From contig OU744447.1 of assembly GCA_916610825.1 (NCBI GenBank), positions 25,297,037 through 25,361,036 of the forward strand: DNA of 64,000 nucleotides. Direction: 5' to 3'. The position numbers were made by a program, and so were the translations under genes. The DNA is from Haliclystus octoradiatus. Its lineage: Eukaryota > Cnidaria > Staurozoa > Stauromedusae > Haliclystidae. Positions 1 to 9,875 of the stretch are shown piece by piece; position 1 is the stretch's first letter, and each line of letters begins with the position of its first letter. The notes below the pieces were generated by a model. That model saw nothing but the letters and a program-made list of their open reading frames with translations. It searched no databases and was not told the origin of the DNA.

Positions 1-1860
1 ACACGTCATAGGACGGTCTTGGAAGGTTTGTATTTGCTGTTGACTCTTGTGACAACAGAGTTCAAGTAACTGCGTCTTCAGAAAGTCAGTTTTGACAATT
101 AAGGGACTGATCTGGATTTGCGGCCATCAAAGGTTCTGAAGTAGATTCTCTCTTGGGCGAAAATTTCAAATGAAGTTTCAAATTTTTTCGACATTGCTTG
201 TATCGGCGTTACGGTCCTTTAAATAATTGAAATTGATTGTCGTTTAATATTAAAAGATGGAACTTACTCATTTGTGTTTGTACACTGATTTATCATCCAA
301 TAACTGTCGTGTTTCTTTAATATTAGACAATCTTAATTCTTTAAAGCTTGTGTTATTGCAGAGGAAAACGACACTGAAATGTTTAAGATGAACACCTTGC
401 CATTCTCATTTTTGAAAGGTCTGTAGAATCAAGAATATAGCGAATTTACTTATAAAATTCAATAGTTTGACTCTAATTCATTTCCTCTTAATTATCATCT
501 TGATGGCAAAATACAATGATTCTGAACTGTGAGCTTCAATTGAAGTGATATGAATGAAATTAGCTTAAAGCGCAAATAGTTGATAAATCAGTCACTAAAC
601 GGCTCAGTTAAATCGATCAAAAGCCGTGATCGACGATGTGAAATCACAACAAAACATTCTGCTTTCGTTCTTTCATTTTCGATCGTGCGTGTCTTTCCTA
701 GCGTAGAATTTATTTTGCAATAATTGCAAACAGTTTGGATTAAAATGCATATTAAATCTGAATCTTCCATATATTTATCATGAAAACAGTTATTCAAAAG
801 AGACTGATTTGCCCAAACATGGATCAAACTATTGTTTGAGACTGAGAAGTTCTACGTGTTGCAAAAAAGTTGTAGTATTGTGGTACTATAGCGTCTCAGA
901 TACACAGTTAATGAGAATATCGTGTGCTGCTAAAATAGCTAATACTTGCCCATATATATGTAAAGACTCAACCGGTACCACTTGTTGTCTCTTCAGTAGT
1001 ACAATTAATAAAGAGTAATGTACAAAATTAAATTCTAAGAACAAGCATCATAATCTCATCCAGCTAAAGAGAATATTTGATAATTTGGTGTTGGTTTACT
1101 GAATTCATAGTAGCACAATACAAGTTCTTTTCTGCTTGCCGTTTCTATATTAGGTCTCATCACTCCAATCACTCCAAACAAAAGGAGCCGTTTTCTTTTG
1201 TTGTTTGCTGAATCAGTAGACGTAGTGCCTTTGGAAACATCAAAATAGCTGAAAAAACTATAAATACTAGGAAATATCCTGTATCCTAAGTTATGCTAAA
1301 TGAAACTGATTGTCGTGACACACAGGCTAGATCAACGTCTTACAAAAACTCATTAAAAGTCATGTCTCTTTCAAAAAATTACAATTTAAAAACATTGTTT
1401 TTAGGAGCAACCCTAGTATACATCAGAGCTATTTACTTGGAACTGATCACTACATAATGCGTAATTTCTGTAAAAATACTCTGTCCAACAATAAGACAAA
1501 TTTTTTTGGAGCACACTTAGAAGTAGAGAGTATATGATTGGAGATTGGATTGAACTTCTAATTAACGAAGGAATGACAGTTTAGATTTGGATTGAATCTA
1601 TAGACCCTCCTTCCAGCCACATGAAATTTATAAATAAATTGCTTATCCAGTCTGTTCTAATTTCGTTAGATTCAATTTGTGGACTAGGCAACTCGAATTT
1701 CTGCTGCTGTTTCTCACATTCCAGTAGACGATAGTGCATTCTCAGAATCCTCATCACTTCATGGACACAATAATAAAGCTTGTCAAATCCAATCACAAGA
1801 AATATAGAACAGCTTGAGATCATTTCATGTCAATAAAACAATTTCAAATGAAATCTATTA
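1..1860. other. No gene recognised
   Basis: AT-rich sequence with only short open frames (up to about 80 codons) in conflicting frames. None has a recognisable domain, codon bias or convincing splice sites. A distant exon or UTR cannot be excluded. Confidence 0.5.
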
Positions 1861-3880
1861 TCGCAGAAAATAATTGTAAAGATAAAATTTCTCAAGTATA
1901 TAAAATGAATGAATAATAGATAGCTGTAATTCTCAATTCTAAAATGATTGTAAAAGATCTACAAAAGGATGAGAAATGAAAAGATTCGACTGCGAAGTTA
2001 TCTAGGTTGACATGATGGAGACATGACACATAAACAATTGATTCGTAATATAATTTATTAACGCAGAAAACAATTGTACAGAAAATATCTCTAAAGTTAA
2101 AACAAAAACACATATCAATAGATAGCTGTAATTTCTATCCGTTGGATGATATTCAAATTGCTTTAATAGTATAAAAAATGAAAACGATACGACGGTGAAG
2201 ATTTGTATAATTGGAATGTAGTAGACACGACATCTAAAAATTGAATCTTTATAAAAATTGATAAATAAGAAATCAATTGTACACGTACCATTTCTCAAGT
2301 AATAATATGAATGAAATATCGACAGATAACTCTAATTTTCATGTTGAGAATGAATGCAGAACCGTTTTATGAGGATGAGAAATAATTGAGTTTGGACAAT
2401 AAAGTTCTGAAAGATTGACATGTTGTAGGTAGACACATAAAAAGTTCAATTTTTATTCAAATTTGTTAAATAAGAGAAAAATTGTACAACTATACAATTT
2501 CTCAAGTAATTAATATGAAAAGAATATCAATATCTGACATTAAATTTTGTATCTAGAATGATTTTAAAGTTGCTTAAACGGGATGAGAAATTAAAACGAT
2601 TCAACGGTGAAGTTTGGTGTAATTGACATGTTGTAGTACATGACTACACCTAAAAAATGGATTCTAAATAAAATTGGTTTTCGGAGAAAACAATTGTTCA
2701 TTTACCATTTCTCAAGACACAAGTAAATAATATGGATGAGATTCCGCTAGATAACTGTATTATTCATCTCTAAAATGATTGCAAAACTGTTTCAATAGGA
2801 TGAGAAATCAATACATTTGTATACATGACACCTAAAAAATATATTCTAAATGAAATTTATCTACGGAGAAAACAATTGCACATGTACCATTTCTCAAGTA
2901 AATAATATGAATAAAATACCGATAGATAACTGTAATTTTCATCTCTAGAATGATTATAAAACCGTTTTATAAGTAGGAGAAATCAGTTAATTTGTATACA
3001 TGACACCTAAAAAATTGATTCTTATCCGAATTTGTTTGATAAGAAAACAATTGAACAGGTACAACTTTTGAATTAAATTTTTGTGTAATTAACCTGTCGT
3101 AGACACAACACCTGAAAAATTGATTTTTTCAAAAATAGCTGGAGTAGAAAACAATTGTACCTGTAACATTTCTTAAGTAAATAATATGAATAAAATACCG
3201 TTAGATAACTGTAATTTTCGTCTCTAGAATGATTATAAAACCGTTTTATAAGTAGGAGAAATCAGTTAATTTGTATACATGACACCTAAAAAATTGATTC
3301 TTATCCGAATTTGTTTGATAAGAAAACAATTGTACAGGTACAACTTTTGAATTAAATAATATGAATAAAATACCGATAGATAGCTGTAATTTTCATATCT
3401 ATAGAATGATTTTAAAATCGCTATAGTAGAGATAAGAAATTATAAGGGTTTCGACAATGAAGTTTTGTATAATTGACCTGTTGTAAACACAGCACCTAAA
3501 AAATTAATTCTTGCAGAAATATTTGAAGAAGAAATCAATTGTAAATGTACCATTTCTCCAGCAAATAATAAAAAAACACCGATAAATAGCTGTAATTTTC
3601 ATATGTAGAATGATTATAAATCGCTATATCAGAATAAATTTTTGTGTAATTAACCTGTCGTATACACAACACCTGAAAAATTGATTTTTTCAAAAATAGC
3701 TGGAGTAGAAAACAGTTGTACCTGTACCATTTCTTAAGTAAATAATATGAATAAAATATCGATATATAACAGTAATTGTTATCTCTAGAATGATTATAAA
3801 ATCGTTTTTAATAGAAATAAAAATTAATAAGTTTCGACAATTTAGTTTTGTTTAATTGTCATGTTGAACACTTTTGAATC
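1861..3880. repeat. Satellite array, left part (about 200-bp units)
   Basis: Diverged tandem units of roughly 175-210 bp. Each holds a CAATTGTAC block, a TTTCTCAAGTAAATAATATG block, a GATAGATAACTGTAATTTTC block, a CTAGAATGATT block, and a CATGACACCTAAAAAATTGA block. The GATAACTGTAAT landmark recurs near 1921, 2123, 2327, 2533, 2754, 2926, 3203, 3379, 3582 and 3765. Stretches from 2926 and 3203 are almost identical, and 3075-3200 matches 3634-3762, so the array also grew by duplication of multi-unit blocks. Short open frames here are not genes. From 3881 to 4147 the sequence is plain AT-rich DNA without clear units. Confidence 0.85.
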
Positions 3881-4147
3881 ACCAGAATTTCAATTATAGG
3901 ACTGATATAATATCTTATCATGAATACCAGACAAACCAACAAAATTAATGTACTAATAAAATATGAAGATCAAATTCAACAAATGAAATAGAATACCAAA
4001 TCTCGTCTATGATTATAACTTTAATTAGAATTAATTTAATTAGAAATAAAAATTTCAATAAATATATATAAAAAATAAAATATAAAAAAAATAACTCGAA
4101 TTATTGCATTATGCTAAACTTAAATACGATAATCCTTATATATGTAG

Positions 4148-4339
4148 TGTAATACTAGCTGATTACATGTAAACACAAGCGACCACACCTGAGGAAAGTT
4201 ACTGCTAAAACTCTATATCATTAAACAAATCATTCGTATTTAATATCTAAATCACGTGACTTGTCACGTGATTGGCTTTACAGCGGAAACTCTATGGTTA
4301 TGACATAATTATGAATATAGTTATATTCTGATTATTACA
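4148..4339 (-). repeat. 3' LTR of the Ty3/gypsy element
   Basis: 192 bp, identical to 9684-9875. It starts TGTAATA, ends TATTACA and is adjacent to the polypurine tract at 4340-4349. Read in element orientation it carries a CCAAT sequence, paired E-boxes and then a TATTAAATA stretch (4237-4245) that may serve as TATA box. Confidence 0.97.
4250..4273. promoter_or_regulatory. Palindromic double E-box in the LTR
   Basis: Two 11-base arms, AATCACGTGAC and its reverse complement, are separated only by TT. Each arm contains CACGTG within TCACGTGAC, the type of site bound by bHLH-zip factors of the USF/MITF/TFE class. A CCAAT sequence on the element strand adjoins it. The same palindrome is in the other LTR at 9786-9809. 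The sites are seen directly; binding and promoter function are inferred. Confidence 0.6.
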
Positions 4340-4349
4340 TTTCTCCCTT
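4340..4349 (-). other. Polypurine tract
   Basis: On the element strand this reads AAGGGAGAAA directly before the 3' LTR start TGTAATA. That is the expected position and composition for the plus-strand DNA primer of an LTR retrotransposon. Confidence 0.85.
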
Positions 4350-4525
4350 ACTAAAATAATAACAATCTTCCACTGATTGTCTCAAAAAAAAATTAATGAA
4401 TACTAACTTTAAATTTTTATTTCTTTTGTTTAACTATAAAGGAAATTAAAACTATTTAATGAATATATTGATAAATTAACTTGAAATGTCCATTTGTCTT
4501 GTGTACCAATAAAGGTAACTTAAAA

Positions 4526-7500
4526 TTATTTATCTGAAGATCGTAAATTATAAGGATGACTTATTTGATCATCATTCCTAATATCAGGTTCAGGTTTATT
4601 ATCTGTACTTAATTTTACTCGTCGGCGTCTACCAAAGTCTGTACGCCATTTGTCAGGAATCCTTTTATCGGCTTTACTGATGCGTTCAAAATTTACATGT
4701 ATAATATCACATCTCTTTCCACGCTGAAAAATTGGGCGTACATTTGCGCCAGTGTCTGTTGTACTTTCCACACGATAGAGTCCATCAAAAGGTGATACTA
4801 ATTTACCTGCACGTTTTTGTAATAAATCAGGCCGAAAAATAAATACTCGATCACCTGGTCTTATAATACTTTCAGCTGCATCAACACGTTTGTCATAATG
4901 ACGCTTATAAATATGTTTTTGACCTTCAATTCTTTCAAATACCTCTTTCCAAATTGTTCTTTGATTCTCAAACATAATTGAGGCATAATCATCAGCATCA
5001 ACTTGATATTGAGTACGTGGTTCTCTAAATGATGTTTCTGAGGGTAAGATTGGATCATATCCAAATAATACATAATATGGACTGTTGCCAGTTACAGTGT
5101 GTGGTGTAGCACGATCAGCCCATAAAACTTCAGGTAATGCTACTTCCCAGTCATACGGATTTTTCTGAACACAAATTCTTAATTGTTCTTTTAATTTACG
5201 ATTCACCCTTTCTACTGGATTTGCTTGGGGATGGTAGCCACTAGTTTTAGCCCTGGCAATCTTTAATCGAGTACATACCTCATCTAATAGCTCGTTGCAG
5301 AATTCAGAACCACGGTCGCTTGTAATATTGCGTACCGAGAATCTACATATAATCTCACGATACAATGTTTCACAAATTGTTTCAGCTTTCTTATTAGGAA
5401 GAGGAAATACCTCTATCCATTTGGAAAATGTATCTAATACTACTAAAGCAATTTTGTTACCTCTTTCAGATATTTGTTTAAATTCTGTCAAATCGATTGA
5501 TACTATGTCCCAAGGACAATTAGGTGTCTCCGTTATTTTCATTGGTGATCTACGACGTCTTGATGATCCTTTAGCGATAGCGCAATCAAAACAGCCTTTT
5601 GACCAATCCCGAACACACTGTCGTAGTTTAGGCCACCAATAATATTGCCTTATTCTTTCTAACATACGTTTTTCAGCTGGATGACCTCCGAATCCGCCAT
5701 GATTTTCTTCTAATAATTTGTACCGTAAATGCTCAGGCACGACAATAGGTGCACGAGTAGAGTTAGAGGTCTCAAAACATAAAATACCATCTAGTAATAC
5801 AAATCTATTATCATAGCATTTTAGTAATCTAGAATGATCCTCGTCAATAGGTTGTTCTCCATCATGTAAATACTTTTTAATACTTTTAATAAAAGGATCC
5901 TTCTCCTGTTCAATAATAATCTTTTGATGTGATTCATCACAAAATGGTAATTGTTGTACATTTTCTTCCATATCATCTATAGCTGCCACAGTACGCGATA
6001 AAACATCCGCCACAACATTAAGTATGCCAGGTTTATATTGTATATCTAGGTCATAGCCATTTAACTCACATACCCATCTGGTCCAAGTACCCTTTAATTC
6101 GATATGTTTTGCAATACTAGTAAGTGGCTTGTGATCAGTATAAACCAAGGTCTTATGACCTTCAATATAAGGACGGAACGTTTTACACGCCCAGTATAAA
6201 GCTTTTACCTCTAATTCAGTAATACAATAATTTTCTTCACCGCTGGTAACAGTTCGAGCGGCATAAGCAATGGGGCGTTCCCGCCCATTACAATCTAGCT
6301 GTGACAAAACTGCTCCAAATCCAGACTTACAAGCGTCAGTATGTAATATAAAATCTCTGTCCATATCCGGATAGGCTAAAACATCAGTTGAACAAAGCTT
6401 AGTTTTTAATAATTCAAAAGCTTCAGATTGATTAATACTCCAAATAAATGGTCTATCCTTTTTTAATAATGCATACAATGGATGTGCTATTTTAGCATAA
6501 TCTTTGATAAATCGACGGTAATATCCAACCATACCAAGAAATGACCTCAATTCTGTTACATTAGTAGGTGGTGCAATATTTTTAACTTGCATAACTTTAT
6601 CAGAATCTACTTTTACACCAGAACCAGTAATAACATGTCCTAAATAATGGACTTCATTTTGTAATAAATTGCATTTTGATGGCTTCAATCTCAATCCAGC
6701 ATCATATAAACGTTGAAAAATCAAATTAAGATGACTTGTGTGTTCTTCAAGAGAACATGAATATACAATAATATCATCTAAATAGACTGAACAGAAAATT
6801 CCAATATAATCGTGTAAGACGGAATTCATCAGGCGTTGAAACGTTGCCGGGGCATTACACAACCCAAATGGCAAACGCCGCCACGAAAATTGACCAAACG
6901 GTGTAACAAAAGCAGACTTTTCTTGTGCATCATTATCTAACTTAATCTGCCAATATCCAGAAAATAAATCCAAAGTACTAAAAATCTTTTTAGATCCGAT
7001 GGTATCAATAATATCGTCAATACGAGGTAATGGATATCTATCTTTCTTAGTAATGCTATTCAATGCACGATAATCTACACATAAGCGTAATGAACCATCC
7101 TTCTTTTTAACAATAACAATAGGACTTGCATAAGGACTACTAGATACATCAATAATACCTTGACCTAATAAATCATTTAATTGTTTCTTTAAAGAGTCAC
7201 GATAAGATAAATTTAAACGTCGTACATGCTGTCGCACAGGAGCAGCATCAGGAGGGGTAATAATAGAATGTTCAACTAGAGAGACTTCTCCCAGCTCTGA
7301 ATCGTTTAAAGCAAATACTTTGTTCCATTTAGAAATTAAACTTGTTAATTGACTTTGTTCTTCGTCAGTATAATTTGACATAATTAATCTATCGCAAATA
7401 ATACGTAATCGCTCGTCTACCATATTGTCATCAGTTATGCTACAAGTGCTTTCAATAAAATTATTATCATTGTCATCACATAATAGATTGATGTCATCCG

Positions 7501-8212
7501 TAGTAAATAAATGAGCTTTTTCGATAGTAGCTATTATTTCATTGTCCTCTAAAGTAACTGGACCGGATGTACAATTGATCGGAATAGATTTAACAATAGA
7601 TTGCATAACAAGTTCATCAATTAGCAAACCCTTATCTTTAGTATGTGGCGACGGTTGTAGAACAAAAACCTCATTATCTTTAAGTCGTATTGTATTATTA
7701 TTGTCTATTCTAACTTTAATTTCAGAATGTCCTGGCCGATGCATAATATGTTGTTTTTCGACATAAACATTGCATACATCATTACTCTTAATAATATCAG
7801 ATGGTTTATCAAGAGGTTTTAAATAATTAATAATATTACCATCGTCTTTCATCCTTTCAAAATTAAACCCAGCATGGTATAAGAATTCCCTGCCAAGTAA
7901 ACATGAATTTTTAACGTTGCCCCCTTGAACTTTTACCCACATTTTTACCATCTTTCCCTTAGATAATTTCATATTTAATAATACTTCGGCCATAATAGCT
8001 AAAGAATTTCCACTGGCATCACATACACGACCAGACGTACAGGGGCGAGATGGAATTTCATCAGAATATTTTTGTAATAATGGGATAATTATATCCTTTG
8101 ACATTAAAGTAGGCCCACTACCGGTGTCTAATAGTCCTAATAGTGGGGCGCATAACACGTTTCCTTCATTGTCTAACACAGATAATTCCTCTCTACAAGA
8201 GAACAATAATTG
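4526..8212 (-). CDS. Pol polyprotein (protease, RT, RNase H, integrase)
   Basis: An uninterrupted frame of about 1,228 codons that begins right after the gag stop and shares gag's frame. Residues are numbered from the TTG codon at 8206. Protease: LLDTGSGP at 25-32 (catalytic DTG) and CLLGRE near 102. Reverse transcriptase spans about 330-510, with LDLFSGYWQIKL near 412 and the active site YLDD at 475-478. RNase H runs about 618-740 with acidic residues D624, E665, D691 and D734. Integrase has an HHCC zinc finger at about 836-875 ending CFDC, a DDE core of D905, D964 and E999, and a GPY/F-like LVSPFDGLYRV near 1136. It ends YNLRSSDK. No in-frame initiator ATG is visible near the N-terminus, so synthesis as a gag-pol fusion by stop readthrough is the likely route. 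No catalytic residue appears missing. Confidence 0.97.
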   Translation of the reverse strand, partial: QLLFSCREELSVLDNEGNVLCAPLLGLLDTGSGPTLMSKDIIIPLLQKYSDEIPSRPCTSGRVCDASGNSLAIMAEVLLNMKLSKGKMVKMWVKVQGGNVKNSCLLGREFLYHAGFNFERMKDDGNIINYLKPLDKPSDIIKSNDVCNVYVEKQHIMHRPGHSEIKVRIDNNNTIRLKDNEVFVLQPSPHTKDKGLLIDELVMQSIVKSIPINCTSGPVTLEDNEIIATIEKAHLFTTDDINLLCDDNDNNFIESTCSITDDNMVDERLRIICDRLIMSNYTDEEQSQLTSLISKWNKVFALNDSELGEVSLVEHSIITPPDAAPVRQHVRRLNLSYRDSLKKQLNDLLGQGIIDVSSSPYASPIVIVKKKDGSLRLCVDYRALNSITKKDRYPLPRIDDIIDTIGSKKIFSTLDLFSGYWQIKLDNDAQEKSAFVTPFGQFSWRRLPFGLCNAPATFQRLMNSVLHDYIGIFCSVYLDDIIVYSCSLEEHTSHLNLIFQRLYDAGLRLKPSKCNLLQNEVHYLGHVITGSGVKVDSDKVMQVKNIAPPTNVTELRSFLGMVGYYRRFIKDYAKIAHPLYALLKKDRPFIWSINQSEAFELLKTKLCSTDVLAYPDMDRDFILHTDACKSGFGAVLSQLDCNGRERPIAYAARTVTSGEENYCITELEVKALYWACKTFRPYIEGHKTLVYTDHKPLTSIAKHIELKGTWTRWVCELNGYDLDIQYKPGILNVVADVLSRTVAAIDDMEENVQQLPFCDESHQKIIIEQEKDPFIKSIKKYLHDGEQPIDEDHSRLLKCYDNRFVLLDGILCFETSNSTRAPIVVPEHLRYKLLEENHGGFGGHPAEKRMLERIRQYYWWPKLRQCVRDWSKGCFDCAIAKGSSRRRRSPMKITETPNCPWDIVSIDLTEFKQISERGNKIALVVLDTFSKWIEVFPLPNKKAETICETLYREIICRFSVRNITSDRGSEFCNELLDEVCTRLKIARAKTSGYHPQANPVERVNRKLKEQLRICVQKNPYDWEVALPEVLWADRATPHTVTGNSPYYVLFGYDPILPSETSFREPRTQYQVDADDYASIMFENQRTIWKEVFERIEGQKHIYKRHYDKRVDAAESIIRPGDRVFIFRPDLLQKRAGKLVSPFDGLYRVESTTDTGANVRPIFQRGKRCDIIHVNFERISKADKRIPDKWRTDFGRRRRVKLSTDNKPEPDIRNDDQISHPYNLRSSDK

Positions 8213-8218
8213 TCATTG
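8201..8218 (-). promoter_or_regulatory. Gag-pol readthrough stop with tobamovirus-like context
   Basis: On the element strand the junction reads CAA TGA CAA TTA, and pol continues in the same frame as gag. The established type I readthrough context of tobamoviruses is CAA UAG CAA UUA (consensus stop-CAR-YYA). This site matches every flanking base and differs only in the stop codon. Readthrough would make a small share of gag-pol fusion, giving the usual excess of Gag over enzymes. Function is inferred from context. Confidence 0.8.
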
Positions 8219-9595
8219 ATTATCTTTATCTTTAACGTCTGTAACCATTTTTGTACTTAAATCGGTAGCACATTCTTTTAGGAGTTGTTTATATTTTAAT
8301 TCAGCAACCTGTTGTTCCAGTTCCTCGACAGTTAAAACTTTTGTGGCATAATTACCAGATTTCATTGGCACCTTTATTTTACATTTAGATTTAGAATGCG
8401 GCTTTTCTGCCTTGTCACAGCTAACGTGACAATCTTTAATAAAATGCCCCTGTTTCCCACAATGAAAACAGGATTTAGTTTCATTCGTTTTAGCTTTATT
8501 ACTGTCAGATTTTACTGCCTTAATATCAGAAGACGACTGTGGTTTGTTCGAAATGTAAACACTTTCTTCAGTTGAAAGATACATTAAAAATTGTTCTAAA
8601 TTATTATGTTTAAGAGAATGCTTAGATTCCATTAAAACTTTCAAATCTGGGAGTATCCCTTCCATCATTTGATGATAGATAATGGAGTCCTTTGATTCGC
8701 GAGAATCGTGAATTAGCATCTCCTCTACTATTTGTGTTACATCCATTCTAAATTGTGCTACAGTCTGATTTGATTTTTGTTTTAGGTTTAACAATTCCTT
8801 GTATAAGGCGCCATGAGATTTCTGAGGAAACACCGCTCTTTTCAACTCAGGAAATATTATTTTAAATAAGTCTCCTTCGGGAACAGTAGCGGTGCCGTCT
8901 CTATTGTCTATCATTCCGTCCCATACCCGGCGGAATTGTCTGCCAAGTAACATAGACACTTGACCTTTAACGTTTTCTGCGGATTCATTCATATCAGTTA
9001 AAACAACATTTAAATCTTTTACCCATCTGTCAAATGATATAGAATCAGATGAATCGTTTAAAGTATTCATAAATTTTTTAAGCCTGAAAGCTTTTGTGGC
9101 TGATTTAATAGACGTAGTTGCACTGACTGTACTGACGGCAGTTACTGTGGAATTGTTTTCACTCTCTGCTACGTCAGCAGACTCATTATCATTAGTTTTT
9201 TCAATATTACTATCCAAATTCTTACTTACAATCACAGCTTTCAGGTTCTCTAACCTTGATAGTCTTTCTTCTAATTCGATGATAATATCACTAGCGTCGA
9301 GGGTCAGGCCCATTAATGATCTCTGCCCATTCATCCATTCGTCTAAGGTTGTATTCTCCTGTTCCTTATCTTCGTTGTCTTCGATATTATCAATCAAATC
9401 TTCCCATTTCTCCAATAAATTCTTCAGAGTACCATAATTATTTTCTAGCTTTCTCTTCAACTGTTTAATCAATTCAATGTGGTCATCTTGAGTTTCTGCC
9501 ACAACGATATTATCCAAAATACCGCGGCCACGTTGTACTTGCGTTCTCAATCGATCACCGACTGGTCCAATAGAACGACGAAATCTTGAAGACAT
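8213..9595 (-). CDS. Gag of the Ty3/gypsy element
   Basis: 460 codons from ATG at 9595, 88 bases after the LTR, ending at TGA 8213-8215. The N-terminal third is charged and predicted helical (acidic stretch near residues 60-85, then a leucine-rich helix). A middle segment around residues 185-345 has the look of a retrotransposon capsid. A single zinc knuckle of CCHC type, CFHCGKQGHFIKDC, sits at about 376-389 in a lysine-rich region, consistent with nucleocapsid RNA binding. A short C-terminal helix (VEELEQQVAELKYKQ) precedes the stop. It shares its frame with pol, separated only by the TGA. Gag would assemble the intracellular particle in which reverse transcription occurs. Confidence 0.95.
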   Translation of the reverse strand: MSSRFRRSIGPVGDRLRTQVQRGRGILDNIVVAETQDDHIELIKQLKRKLENNYGTLKNLLEKWEDLIDNIEDNEDKEQENTTLDEWMNGQRSLMGLTLDASDIIIELEERLSRLENLKAVIVSKNLDSNIEKTNDNESADVAESENNSTVTAVSTVSATTSIKSATKAFRLKKFMNTLNDSSDSISFDRWVKDLNVVLTDMNESAENVKGQVSMLLGRQFRRVWDGMIDNRDGTATVPEGDLFKIIFPELKRAVFPQKSHGALYKELLNLKQKSNQTVAQFRMDVTQIVEEMLIHDSRESKDSIIYHQMMEGILPDLKVLMESKHSLKHNNLEQFLMYLSTEESVYISNKPQSSSDIKAVKSDSNKAKTNETKSCFHCGKQGHFIKDCHVSCDKAEKPHSKSKCKIKVPMKSGNYATKVLTVEELEQQVAELKYKQLLKECATDLSTKMVTDVKDKDNQ

Positions 9596-9670
9596 ATTTA
9601 CTATTTTATTTTACCAAAAATAAACTTTTAAAACTTTACAAATAAAATCGATCATAAAAAAAAACTCACT

Positions 9671-9681
9671 CTCTGCTACCA
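9671..9681 (-). other. Primer-binding site, initiator tRNA-Met
   Basis: On the element strand TGGTAGCAGAG follows the 5' LTR after two bases. It is complementary to the 3' end of animal initiator methionine tRNA including CCA (CTCTGCTACCA). The match runs 11 bases and then ends. Confidence 0.85.
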
Positions 9682-9683
9682 TT

Positions 9684-9875
9684 TGTAATACTAGCTGATT
9701 ACATGTAAACACAAGCGACCACACCTGAGGAAAGTTACTGCTAAAACTCTATATCATTAAACAAATCATTCGTATTTAATATCTAAATCACGTGACTTGT
9801 CACGTGATTGGCTTTACAGCGGAAACTCTATGGTTATGACATAATTATGAATATAGTTATATTCTGATTATTACA
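9684..9875 (-). repeat. 5' LTR of the Ty3/gypsy element
   Basis: 192 bp, identical to 4148-4339, carrying the same double E-box palindrome at 9786-9809. As the 5' LTR it should hold the active promoter. GTAG follows at 9876-9879 as the second copy of the target duplication. Confidence 0.97.

Larger units (their letters stand above)
4148..9875 (-). mobile_element. Complete Ty3/gypsy LTR retrotransposon
   Basis: A 5,728-bp element on the minus strand: 5' LTR (9684-9875), primer site, gag, a single in-frame stop, pol (protease, reverse transcriptase, RNase H, integrase), polypurine tract, 3' LTR (4148-4339). The two 192-bp LTRs show no difference on base-by-base reading. Both begin TGTAATA and end TATTACA. 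GTAG flanks both sides (4144-4147 and 9876-9879) as a 4-bp target duplication. Protease-RT-RNaseH-integrase order defines Ty3/gypsy rather than Ty1/copia. Identical LTRs, intact frames and clean target duplication indicate a very recent insertion, so the element is plausibly still active. Confidence 0.97.

Noticed and set aside
2002-2298. Open frames in the satellite array
   Set aside because: Their sequence is the repeat unit itself and the frames break between units.
5295-5642. Plus-strand frames over pol and gag (also 7542-7766 and 9096-9437)
   Set aside because: Antisense shadows of the intact retrotransposon frames.
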